In this document: piece by piece, positions 51,865 through 59,396 of the stretch
Numbering within the stretch: the stretch's first letter is position 1
Layout: every line of letters starts with the position of its first letter
Assembly (NCBI RefSeq): GCF_017498485.1
Contig: NZ_CP071795.1
Coordinates: 2,356,001-2,420,000 of the forward strand
Direction of reading: 5' to 3'
Length of the DNA: 64,000 bases
Source of the DNA: Polaribacter batillariae
GTDB taxonomy: Bacteria; Bacteroidota; Bacteroidia; Flavobacteriales; Flavobacteriaceae
The notes under the pieces: generated by a model
The model's input: the letters and a program-made list of their open reading frames with translations, nothing else
What the model was told of the DNA's origin: nothing
Databases searched by the model: none
Program-made: the position numbers and the translations under genes

Positions 51865-52620
51865 CTACAATCCTCTTTCTTTTTTAATCTTTTCGTAGGC
51901 AGTTTGTATGCTTTGAAATTTTTCTTTGGCACCTTGTAAATGTTCTTTTCCTAAGTCTTGCAATTTGTCTGGGTGGTATTTTTTTACCATTTTTCTATAG
52001 GCAGATTTTAATTCGTTGTCTGTGGCAGATTTTGTGATTTCTAAAATTTTATAGGCATTGTCAGAAGCATCGTAAAACATGGCTTTTATAGATTCGAAAT
52101 CTCGTTGGTTGATGTATAAATAACCTGCTATTTTTTTAATTTCTTCGACTTCTTTTTCGGTTACAAACTCGTCTGCTTTTGCAATTCCGAATAAAAAATG
52201 GACGAGTTGCAAGCGAGATGCATGAGACATGTGTTCTCTAATTTGTATGCATACTTGTCTTGCAGAAATTTGCTTTTTTACAATGCCTTTAAAGAGTTTA
52301 AACGCGCTGTTGGCTCTTTCTTTGCCATACATACTTAAAAACTGAGACCTTACAAAATTTAATTCTCTTTTATCTACTTTACCATCTGCTTTTATAACAA
52401 TGGAAGCTAAAACTAATAAACTCATTTCAAAATCGCCAGATTGCGTATTTACACGAGTATTTCTTTGTTGTTTTTGTCGATATTCTCCTTGTTCTAAAAG
52501 CAAATCTTTTTCGGAAAAACCATCTACAAAACTACCAATTGCAAAACCAATTGCTGCGCCTATGGGACCTCCTAAAGTAAACCCTAAACCTGCACCCAAC
52601 CATTTTGTAAAATTTGCCAT
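51865..52620 (-). CDS. TerB-like and DnaJ domain protein
   Basis: A 251-residue protein similar to DjlA. It has a short glycine-rich, possibly membrane-interacting N-terminus (1-35, repeated G-x-x-x-G), a TerB-type helical domain at about 60-170 (A-S-I-V-I-K-A-D-G-K-V-D-K-R-E) and a C-terminal J domain at about 180-250 with K-Y-H-P-D-K, the HPD motif that stimulates Hsp70 ATPase. A co-chaperone role for DnaK is likely. The gene stands alone; a TAACTTTG -7 element lies about 34 bases upstream. Confidence 0.9.
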   Translation of the reverse strand: MANFTKWLGAGLGFTLGGPIGAAIGFAIGSFVDGFSEKDLLLEQGEYRQKQQRNTRVNTQSGDFEMSLLVLASIVIKADGKVDKRELNFVRSQFLSMYGKERANSAFKLFKGIVKKQISARQVCIQIREHMSHASRLQLVHFLFGIAKADEFVTEKEVEEIKKIAGYLYINQRDFESIKAMFYDASDNAYKILEITKSATDNELKSAYRKMVKKYHPDKLQDLGKEHLQGAKEKFQSIQTAYEKIKKERGL

Positions 52621-52642
52621 CTTTTATTTTTTTATATTACGG

Positions 52643-52668
52643 TTACAAAGCAACAAAGTTACAAAGTT
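52643..52668. repeat. Short tandem repeat
   Basis: Three 8-9 base units ending ACAAAG (GTTACAAAG, CAACAAAG, TTACAAAG) in the 309-base gap between the DnaJ-like gene and the bacilliredoxin gene. Confidence 0.5.
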
Positions 52669-52734
52669 CCTTTTAAAGTTAGAGGTTTGAATGCTTATGT
52701 TTAATGATTGTTAATTTTAAATCGTAAATGCTAT

Positions 52735-52855
52735 TAGTAGTTCGAATTTGCGTGAAGGATTGAAGCATTTGTTTGAGCTCTTTTTTCTTTTTCTGAAAAA
52801 AAGCGAGTGCTGAAAGCCTGACGATTTTTAAAAATAGAATGTAGTGATAACGGAA
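52735..52855. other. Structured intergenic element typical of flavobacteria
   Basis: Contains GTGAAGGATTGAAGCA, a hairpin-forming stretch (GAGCTCTTTTTTC paired with GAAAAAAAGCGAG), then GAAAGCCTGACG. I recall similar flank-hairpin-flank blocks scattered in flavobacterial genomes. The function is unknown; this copy looks degenerate. The identification is from memory and not verified. Confidence 0.35.
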
Positions 52856-52900
52856 TTGTCTTTTTAAAAATGGGCACGCCCAAAAAAAGAAAATATTAAG

Positions 52901-52908
52901 TATCTTTG
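52901..52908 (+). promoter_or_regulatory. -7 element for the bacilliredoxin gene
   Basis: TATCTTTG, 21 bases before the ATG at 52930. Confidence 0.45.
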
Positions 52909-52929
52909 TAGTTCATTAAATTAAAAATT

Positions 52930-53340
52930 ATGTATCCAGAAGAATTAGTAAAACCAATGCGCGATGAGTTAATTAACGCTGGTTTTGAAGCATTATATAC
53001 AAGTGAAGACGTGGAAAAAGCAATGGCAAAAAAAGGAACAACTTTAGTGGTTGTAAACTCGGTTTGTGGTTGTGCTGCAGGAACTGCAAGACCTGGAGCA
53101 ATTGCTTCGTTAGGTGCAGACAAAACACCTGATAATTTGGCAACTGTTTTTGCTGGTGTAGATAAAGAATCTACACAAAAAGCACGTGAATTTATGGTTC
53201 CTTTTCCTCCTTCTTCTCCAGCAATGGCGCTGTTTAAAGACGGAAACTTGGTGCACATGTTAGAAAGACATCATATCGAAGGTCGTTCTGCACAAATGAT
53301 TGCACAGAATTTGGCACAGGCTTACGAAGAATTTTGTTAA
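52930..53340 (+). CDS. BrxA/BrxB family bacilliredoxin
   Basis: A 136-residue thioredoxin-fold protein of the YphP/YqiW (DUF1094) family with C-G-C in N-S-V-C-G-C-A-A-G at about 45-47. In Bacillus, these proteins remove bacillithiol from S-bacillithiolated proteins. Whether this organism makes bacillithiol cannot be told from the window. F-P-P-S-S-P near 97 and H-H-I-E-G-R-S near 116 are also family segments. A terminator follows at 53376. Confidence 0.93.
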   Translation: MYPEELVKPMRDELINAGFEALYTSEDVEKAMAKKGTTLVVVNSVCGCAAGTARPGAIASLGADKTPDNLATVFAGVDKESTQKAREFMVPFPPSSPAMALFKDGNLVHMLERHHIEGRSAQMIAQNLAQAYEEFC

Positions 53341-53375
53341 TAGCATTGCATGCTTTTTGAAACGAAAAACTTAAA

Positions 53376-53408
53376 AAAATCCATTCTGTGTAGAGTGGAT
53401 TTTTTTTA
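53376..53408 (+). terminator. Terminator after the bacilliredoxin gene
   Basis: Stem AATCCATTCT / AGAGTGGATT (one G-T pair), four-base loop, followed by six or more T. Confidence 0.75.
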
Positions 53409-53430
53409 CTTTTACACAAAACCAAATATT

Positions 53431-53673
53431 ATGGCATCTTTATATTCGACTTACACAACTAAAGAATTAAGAAAGAAAGTAAAAAAACAAAAAATAATGG
53501 CAATGGTACAAACAATTGTTATTGTTTTAATGCTAATATTTGGTGTATTTTCTTGGATTAATAAAGGTATTTCTTTTTATACTTTTATGCCTCTTTTTTT
53601 TATACCTATGTTGTTTGTAATGTCTTTTGAATTGAAGAAATTAAAAAAAGAATTAGCCCAAAGAACTAAATAA
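53431..53673 (+). CDS. Small two-helix membrane protein
   Basis: An 80-residue protein: basic N-terminus (K-E-L-R-K-K-V-K-K-Q-K), two membrane helices at about 22-40 and 46-65, then a basic tail. I do not recognise a family. The ATG at 53431 was chosen over an in-frame start at 53350, which would cross the terminator at 53376. Its TAA overlaps the HD-domain gene's ATG by one base, so both are in one operon. Confidence 0.65.
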   Translation: MASLYSTYTTKELRKKVKKQKIMAMVQTIVIVLMLIFGVFSWINKGISFYTFMPLFFIPMLFVMSFELKKLKKELAQRTK

Positions 53674-54329
53674 TGAACGAAGAGAAAGTAATTTCTAACA
53701 CGATTGCATTTGTAAAAGAAGAGTTAAAAGATGCAGAAGGTGGCCATGATTGGTTTCATATCGAGCGTGTTTTTAAAAATGCCATTTTAATTTCTAGAGA
53801 AGAAAAAGCCAATGTTTTTGTAGTTTCTTTGGCTGCTTTATTGCATGATATTGCAGACCCAAAGTTTAATAATGGAGATGAAACTATTGGCCCTAAAAAA
53901 GCGACAAAATTTTTAATTGCCCAAAAAGTACCTAAAGAAATAGGAAAACACGTGGTAAAGATTATAAAGCATATTTCTTTTAAAAACGCTCTAGAAAAAG
54001 GTAAAAAATTTACTTCTAAAGAGTTGGAAATTGTACAAGATGCAGATAGGTTAGATGCTATTGGCGCAATTGGTATTGCACGTTGTTTTAATTATGGAGG
54101 CTTTAAAAACCGTGCTTTGTACGACCCAGAAATTGTTCCGAATTTGCAGATGACTAAAGAGGAGTATAAGAATTCTAAGGGGCCAACAATTAATCATTTT
54201 TATGAAAAATTGTTACTACTAAAAGATACAATGCATACAGAAACTGGCAAACGAATTGCCCTAGAACGGCATAAATTTATGGAAAAATATTTAGAGCAAT
54301 TCTATGATGAGTGGAATGGGATTAAGTAA
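53673..54329 (+). CDS. HD domain metal-dependent hydrolase
   Basis: A 218-residue HD-superfamily protein. The metal ligands are visible: G-H-D-W-F-H near 24-29 (His25, Asp26, His29), L-L-H-D-I near 56-60 (His58-Asp59) and Q-D-A-D-R-L-D near 122. This class acts on phosphoesters, often nucleotides. The start is coupled to the previous gene (TAATG). Full length for the YedJ-type family. Specific substrate unknown. Confidence 0.88.
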   Translation: MNEEKVISNTIAFVKEELKDAEGGHDWFHIERVFKNAILISREEKANVFVVSLAALLHDIADPKFNNGDETIGPKKATKFLIAQKVPKEIGKHVVKIIKHISFKNALEKGKKFTSKELEIVQDADRLDAIGAIGIARCFNYGGFKNRALYDPEIVPNLQMTKEEYKNSKGPTINHFYEKLLLLKDTMHTETGKRIALERHKFMEKYLEQFYDEWNGIK

Positions 54330-54386
54330 ACTTTATTTTTAAAAATACAATATTTTAAGACCTTTCCTATTTTTTTTTAATTTTTA

Positions 54387-55256
54387 TTATTGAACTAAGT
54401 TTAGCATTTCGCTTCTGTATTTAGAAGCCGATTTTCCTGTAAATTCTTTAAACAACTTATTAAAATGAGAAAAATTATTGAAACCGCATTCGTAAGAAAC
54501 ATCTGCAATACTCATATTACTTTCCGATAATAATTTGGTAGCATGCACAACCCTATATTCATTTACCAACTTTGTAAACGTTTTTGTGGTTGTTTTTTTA
54601 AAAAAACGACAAAAGGCAGGCACAGTCATACTTACAACATCGGCAATTTCTTCTAATGCAATGTGTCTTTTAAAATTCTCGTTAATGTGTTTAAAAACCA
54701 AATCTATTTTTTCGCTATCTTGTGGTTGTGTTTCGAATGCAAAACCATCTGCATTTAAAATGGTATAATCGTCTGTAGTTGCCAGCTCTTTTAAGATATC
54801 TAAGAACGAAATAATTCTGTCTGCGCCTTCTAAATCTACTAATTCTTCAATTTTTGCACCAATTCTTTTTTTAATTTCAATATTAAAACGAATTCCTTTT
54901 TTAGCGCGTTCGAAAAGTTGGTCGATGGCAGCCATTTCTGGAATTTTAAAGAAATTTTCTCCTAAAAATTCGGGTTTAAACTGAATTAAAGTTTCAGAAC
55001 CATTGGTTGTTAAACGATCCATATAGCCTAAATGAGGCAAATTAGAACCTATTAACACCAATTGGCTATTGTTAAAATAGCTAATGTGGTTTCCAATATG
55101 TCTTTTTCCTTTTCCTTTATTTACGTACACCAATTCTATTTCTGGATGAAAATGCCAGAACGCTTTTTTGGTTTTTAAAAACTGTAGGTGTTTTTTAACC
55201 AATAAAGAACTACCAAAACTTGGTACAATTTTCTCTAATGTTGGTTTTGTTTTCAT
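54387..55256 (-). CDS. AraC family transcriptional regulator
   Basis: A 289-residue regulator with an N-terminal cupin-like sensory domain (about 20-110, with H-F-H-P-E-I-E-L-V and G-K-G-K-R-H-I-G) and two C-terminal helix-turn-helix motifs from about 190 (A-L-E-E-I-A-D-V-V-S-M, then I-A-D-V-S-Y-E-C-G-F-N-N-F-S-H-F-N-K-L-F). The R-S segment near the end is the usual AraC tail. Likely a sugar- or metabolite-responsive activator; the target is not shown, but the divergent secreted protein gene at 55465 is the nearest candidate. Confidence 0.9.
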   Translation of the reverse strand: MKTKPTLEKIVPSFGSSLLVKKHLQFLKTKKAFWHFHPEIELVYVNKGKGKRHIGNHISYFNNSQLVLIGSNLPHLGYMDRLTTNGSETLIQFKPEFLGENFFKIPEMAAIDQLFERAKKGIRFNIEIKKRIGAKIEELVDLEGADRIISFLDILKELATTDDYTILNADGFAFETQPQDSEKIDLVFKHINENFKRHIALEEIADVVSMTVPAFCRFFKKTTTKTFTKLVNEYRVVHATKLLSESNMSIADVSYECGFNNFSHFNKLFKEFTGKSASKYRSEMLNLVQ

Positions 55257-55275
55257 GCTTGCATTTTTCTAAAAG

Positions 55276-55283
55276 CAAAATTA
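55276..55283 (-). promoter_or_regulatory. -7 element for the AraC regulator gene
   Basis: TAATTTTG on the minus strand, 20 bases before the ATG. No clear -33 box. Confidence 0.4.
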
Positions 55284-55401
55284 CAACACTAAAAAAGAAT
55301 AAAATATGTAAAATTACCTTAATTATATGCTATATTAACTTTTTATTAATTTAACATAATTTATTATGATAATTTAGCATATATTTCCATCAATTTTGAT
55401 G

Positions 55402-55432
55402 TTTTCAGTCATTTAAATCTGCCATAAATTTG
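55402..55432 (+). promoter_or_regulatory. Promoter of the secreted protein gene at 55465
   Basis: TTTT at 55402-55405, 19-base spacer, TAAATTTG at 55425-55432. One mismatch from TTTG-N19-TAnnTTTG. Confidence 0.5.
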
Positions 55433-55464
55433 CAGTGTTAATAATAACAAATAAAAAAAGAAAA

Positions 55465-56046
55465 ATGAAAACAACAATTAAAAAATACCTAGTAGTAGTA
55501 TTAATGTTTGGTGCATTAATTAGTTACGCAAACGAAAACAATACACCTGTTAATCCTATTGATGCAAAAAGAGTAAAAGTTGAATTTAACGCTGTAAAAA
55601 AAGGGAATACCTTATCAATAAAGGAAATAAATGGTTTTGTATTATACAGTTCTAAAATAGAAAGTGCTGGAATACTGTCTAAAACATTCGATTTTTCTGC
55701 TTTAAAATCTGGAAGCTATGTAGCAGAATTAAACAAAGATTACGAGGTTATAAAAAAATATTTTAAGGTTTTAAATGGAAAAGTTTCTTTTGAGGAGGAT
55801 GAAAAATTTTATAAACCTTCTATAAGAGTAGAAGAAGATTTGGTGTTTATTTCTAAAATTTCTTTTGATAAAAAACCGGTACAAATCGCAGTTTATTATA
55901 ATAATGAGGTAATTTTTTCTGAAACTACAAAAACGAATAAAGATCTTTTAAATAGAATTTACAGAGTTTCAAAAGAAATTAAAGGAAATTATAAAGTTCA
56001 GGTAAATAGTGATGGTAGAACATTTACAAAACATTTTAAAATCTAA
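55465..56046 (+). CDS. Hypothetical secreted protein
   Basis: A 193-residue protein with a signal peptide (1-20, ending I-S-Y-A). The mature part has two beta-sandwich-like halves of similar pattern (about 30-100 and 105-193), each with a segment like G-S-Y-V-A-E-L / G-N-Y-K-V-Q-V. This is reminiscent of the short extracellular beta domains that precede type IX sorting sequences, but no sorting domain is present. No named family. It diverges from the AraC regulator and has its own promoter and terminator (56087). Confidence 0.7.
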   Translation: MKTTIKKYLVVVLMFGALISYANENNTPVNPIDAKRVKVEFNAVKKGNTLSIKEINGFVLYSSKIESAGILSKTFDFSALKSGSYVAELNKDYEVIKKYFKVLNGKVSFEEDEKFYKPSIRVEEDLVFISKISFDKKPVQIAVYYNNEVIFSETTKTNKDLLNRIYRVSKEIKGNYKVQVNSDGRTFTKHFKI

Positions 56047-56086
56047 ACACACAAAAAAAACTTTTGGTATAGAGTTTATTTTAAGG

Positions 56087-56117
56087 AGGCGAACCTGCAG
56101 AGGTTCGCCTTTTTTTA
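56087..56117 (+). terminator. Terminator of the secreted protein gene
   Basis: Perfect ten-base stem AGGCGAACCT / AGGTTCGCCT, loop GCAG, then seven T. Confidence 0.9.
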
Positions 56118-56130
56118 AATTTTTATACCA

Positions 56131-56913
56131 TTAATTTCCCGAAAAATTTGGTTTTCTTTTGTCTAAAAAAGCAGTAGTTCCTTCTTCGAAATCTTCGGTT
56201 CCAAAACATTCTCCAAATTCTTCGATTTCTACTTCAAAACCATTAATACCGTCTTTAAAATTTGCATTTACTGCTTTTATGGCAGCTGCAATTGCCACAG
56301 AAGAATTTCGCATAATTTTACTGGCAATCTTTTCTGCCAAAGGCAATAGTTCTTCTTGAGAAACCACATGGTTAACCAAGCCACACTCTTTTGCTTCTTC
56401 TGCAGAAATCATTCCAGCTGTCATAATTAATTCCATTGCTTTGCCTTTTCCAACCAATTGTGGCAAACGTTGTGTACCTCCATAGCCAGGAATTACTCCT
56501 AAAGAAACTTCTGGCAAACCCATTTTTGCATTTTCGGAAGCAATTCTAAAATGACATGCCATTGCCAACTCTAAACCACCACCCAATGCAAAACCATTAA
56601 TAGCTGCAATTACAGGAGTGGCTAAATTCTCAACAAAATCGAATAATATTTCTTGACCTGCTCTTGCCAAACTTGCCCCTTCTTCCACAGAAAAATGTGC
56701 AAATTCAGAGATGTCTGCCCCAGCAACAAAGGCTTTTTCTCCACTGCCTGTAACAATAATTGTTTTTATATTTAAATCGCTTTCTAAAGCATCAAAAGCT
56801 TCGTGCAATTCTCGAATGGTTGCCTTGTTTAAAGCATTTAATTTTTTTGGACGGTTAATGGTTATTTGTGCAATACCATTATTTTTGGAAACTAATAGAT
56901 TTTCGAAATTCAT
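56131..56913 (-). CDS. Enoyl-CoA hydratase/isomerase family protein
   Basis: A 260-residue crotonase-fold enzyme, likely hydrating 2-enoyl-CoA in fatty-acid or amino-acid breakdown. The CoA/oxyanion-hole segments A-F-V-A-G-A-D-I-S (about 61-69) and G-F-A-L-G-G-G-L-E (107-115) are present, and both catalytic glutamates of the hydratase class are seen: Glu115 and Glu135 (L-P-E-V-S-L-G). Its tail F-L-D-K-R-K-P-N-F-S-G is typical. The product could be crotonase or a related hydratase. Confidence 0.92.
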   Translation of the reverse strand: MNFENLLVSKNNGIAQITINRPKKLNALNKATIRELHEAFDALESDLNIKTIIVTGSGEKAFVAGADISEFAHFSVEEGASLARAGQEILFDFVENLATPVIAAINGFALGGGLELAMACHFRIASENAKMGLPEVSLGVIPGYGGTQRLPQLVGKGKAMELIMTAGMISAEEAKECGLVNHVVSQEELLPLAEKIASKIMRNSSVAIAAAIKAVNANFKDGINGFEVEIEEFGECFGTEDFEEGTTAFLDKRKPNFSGN

Positions 56914-57123
56914 AATTTATTTGTTTTAAATTTTCGTTTAAACGACTTACTTCAAAAGGCCCAGTACAACATTTTGTTTCTAAACTGTAATAAGTGAATA
57001 ATAATGTAAATTTCTTTTAAAATTACAATTTAGTTTTTACAGATTCCTATTTTACAAAAAGAACTTTATTATTATTTTGTAGTTCTGCTTTTTTTGCAAA
57101 CCGCAACTAAAACTGTAAACTTT

Positions 57124-58581
57124 TTATTTCATTGGTAAAACAACGGTAAAAGTAGTTCCAACTCCTTCTTTAGAAGTAAATGAAATGGTACCACCATATG
57201 CTTCTATAATATTTTTAATAATTCCTAAACCTAAGCCCATGCCACTCGATTTTGTGGTAAATTTGGGTTCGAATATTAACTCTTTTACATCTTCTGGAAT
57301 TCCTTTTCCATTGTCTGAAACTATAATTTTTACATTTTCATTTTCAGATAAAACTTTTACCTCCACGAATGGGTTTTCTTCTTTTTCTGTAGCTTGCAAA
57401 GCATTTTTTACCAAATTTGTTACAATTCTAATTAATTGAGTTTTATCTAAAAAAGCGTACAATTCTTTTTCTTTTGGGTTGTATTTAATTGCTTTCTCGT
57501 TAAAAATATCTAATGCTAATTTTACAACATCAATTACTTCTATTTTTTCTTTGTTTTGAGAGGGCATTTTTGCAAAATCAGAAAATGCAGAAGCGATAGA
57601 ACTCATTACATCTATTTGCTGAATTAAGGTTTGCGAATATTCTGCTAATTTTTCTTTAATATTGGGGTCTTCTGGATTAAATTTTCTTTGAAAACTCTGT
57701 ACTGTTAATCGCATTGGAGTTAACGGATTTTTAATTTCGTGCGCGACTTGTTTTGCCATTTCTCTCCATGCTTGTTCTCGTTCGCTTTTCGCCAACTTTG
57801 CAGCACTTTCTTCTAACTGGTCTATCATATTATTATAGGCATCTACCAAAACTTCAATTTCTGAACTTGCTTTGTTTAAAATAATTTTTTCGTTTCGCTC
57901 GTTTAAACGGGTTTGTTGCATCTTGTCTGAAATTGTTTTTATAGAGCGTGTAATGTAACTAGACAAGAAAAACGCAATTGCAATTGCAATTAAAAACATT
58001 AAAATATACACCAAACCTAATCGATACATAAATTCTCTAAGTTCGTGTTCTATTTCGGAATTGTCTTGTGTAAACTGCAGTTCTAAAATACCAATTCTTT
58101 TGTATTTAGAATCGCTTATGTAAGAGTAAGATGTTTGGTAACTTTTATCATCTATTTCTAAGTTTTTTAAAATTCTATGATTAGAGTTTTGCGCCAATTC
58201 TTTAATAATTTCTTCGGAAAGTGGCATTACATCTATCTTTTCGAAAGCACTTGCAATCGAAGATTTTAACAAGTTTCCATTCAAATCGTAAATGGCAATG
58301 TTTAATTTATTAATAGAAGAAATCTCGTAAATACGTTCTTTAAAAATTTTGTCTAAATTTTCTGTATTTACTGCATAGGTGGTTTTATTAGTAAGTTCTA
58401 AGTCTATAATTTTTTTTGCAATGGCTTCTTTTCTTTCGAAACGTTGTATGTTATAATCTTTCGTTTGCTCGTCGTATTGATAAATAGTAACGACCAATAT
58501 TAAAATTGATGCCAACAGCACCAATAAAATCATCGACAAAAAAATACGAATCCTTAAGGAAACATTCTTAAATATTTTCAA
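57124..58581 (-). CDS. Sensor histidine kinase with HAMP domain
   Basis: A 485-residue inner-membrane kinase: helix 1 at about 12-31, a periplasmic sensor region of about 155 residues, helix 2 at about 190-210, HAMP (210-262), HisKA with the phospho-accepting His in V-A-H-E-I-K-N-P-L-T-P near 286, then the ATPase domain with N-A-L-Q-A-T, D-N-G-K-G-I-P and G-M-G-L-G-L. This NtrY-like layout is common in Bacteroidetes. No response regulator is adjacent. The lipoprotein gene upstream (58586) ends four bases before its start. Confidence 0.93.
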   Translation of the reverse strand: MKIFKNVSLRIRIFLSMILLVLLASILILVVTIYQYDEQTKDYNIQRFERKEAIAKKIIDLELTNKTTYAVNTENLDKIFKERIYEISSINKLNIAIYDLNGNLLKSSIASAFEKIDVMPLSEEIIKELAQNSNHRILKNLEIDDKSYQTSYSYISDSKYKRIGILELQFTQDNSEIEHELREFMYRLGLVYILMFLIAIAIAFFLSSYITRSIKTISDKMQQTRLNERNEKIILNKASSEIEVLVDAYNNMIDQLEESAAKLAKSEREQAWREMAKQVAHEIKNPLTPMRLTVQSFQRKFNPEDPNIKEKLAEYSQTLIQQIDVMSSIASAFSDFAKMPSQNKEKIEVIDVVKLALDIFNEKAIKYNPKEKELYAFLDKTQLIRIVTNLVKNALQATEKEENPFVEVKVLSENENVKIIVSDNGKGIPEDVKELIFEPKFTTKSSGMGLGLGIIKNIIEAYGGTISFTSKEGVGTTFTVVLPMK

Positions 58582-58585
58582 ATTG

Positions 58586-59047
58586 TTATTCTTTTATTTG
58601 TTTTGTTCTCATTGTTAAAAGATCGTCGAAATCGCCATCTTTATCCCAATCGTACTTGCTGGTTGCATTAAAACCTTCTTTTGTTTTTGTAATATGATAA
58701 CTTACCTTCATTTCGCTACCATTATAAAAGAATTCTACAAAAAGAGAATCGTTTTCTACACGCCATTTTCCATCGGAATTTGCAGATTTTTCTCCTTTTT
58801 TATTGATAAACCATGCAGAGAAAGTTCCATCTAAATTGTATTTAGATTGTGCCACAATCTCTGGATCGTTGTCGAATTTATCTTCGTAAATTTCTAAAGA
58901 ATCTGTTTTTTGATAGGTTGGCATTTCTATTTTTAAATAGGTGGTTTGCCAACTATTTGCCATATATTCTTTTAATGGATGCTCTTTCTTGCAAGCAGCA
59001 AAAAGCATTCCGAAAACTATTAGAATTGTAAAAAATGTCGATTTCAT
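58586..59047 (-). CDS. Hypothetical lipoprotein
   Basis: A 153-residue lipoprotein with lipobox F-A-A-C (Cys19) and a beta-barrel-like body: W-Q-T-T-Y-L-K near 34, then L-D-G-T-F-S-A-W and G-K-W-R-V-E-N-D-S-L-F-V-E-F. This strand pattern resembles the small lipocalin-like lipoproteins of Bacteroidetes. D-W-D-K-D-G-D-F-D-D near the end is acidic. It precedes the histidine kinase by four bases, so a role in sensing is possible but unproven. Confidence 0.72.
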   Translation of the reverse strand: MKSTFFTILIVFGMLFAACKKEHPLKEYMANSWQTTYLKIEMPTYQKTDSLEIYEDKFDNDPEIVAQSKYNLDGTFSAWFINKKGEKSANSDGKWRVENDSLFVEFFYNGSEMKVSYHITKTKEGFNATSKYDWDKDGDFDDLLTMRTKQIKE

Positions 59048-59210
59048 CTTTATTCGTTTTAAAAGAACGACAAGATACTTAAATAAAAAAGTGATTACAA
59101 ATACTGTAAAGATTTTTGTTTTTTAAGGTTGATAATTTTTTCGAAAATACAGTTTCGTTGTATTTTTAAAAGGAAAATCCTTCACAAAAAATTGTAATGG
59201 ATTTAAAAAA

Positions 59211-59340
59211 GGTCTCGATATAATTTTCTTATAAAATCGAAAATCACTCGAACTGACATTATATTGTACTCTTAACCAAATTACGAAGTTGCAGTTACCG
59301 CGAGTAAATTTAATTTTTTATCGAATTTGTATCGAGATGT
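59211..59340. repeat. Candidate fourth member of the intergenic repeat family
   Basis: Ends carry GGTCTCGATA (59211-59220) and TATCGAGATG near 59330-59339, an imperfect inverted repeat like copies 1 and 2 (GGTCTCGAAAG). AGTAAATTTAA inside is shared with copy 1. No GTTATTTCGA core. It occupies the 342-base gap between leuS and the lipoprotein gene; the rest of that gap shows nothing else. Confidence 0.45.
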
Positions 59341-59375
59341 TTTTCAAAATAAATACGCCAACATGCAAATACTCA

Positions 59376-59396
59376 AAAAGGCTGTGCCTTTAGCCT
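59376..59396 (-). terminator. Terminator overlapping the leuS stop
   Basis: On the minus strand AGGCT / AGCCT with an eight-base loop, then TTTTT. The stem contains the leuS TAA. Short stem, so moderate confidence. Confidence 0.55.

Noticed and set aside
55465-56046. Type IX sorting domain in the secreted protein
   Set aside because: The fold pattern resembles such domains, but the F-P-N-P start and the K-L/V-x-V end are missing.
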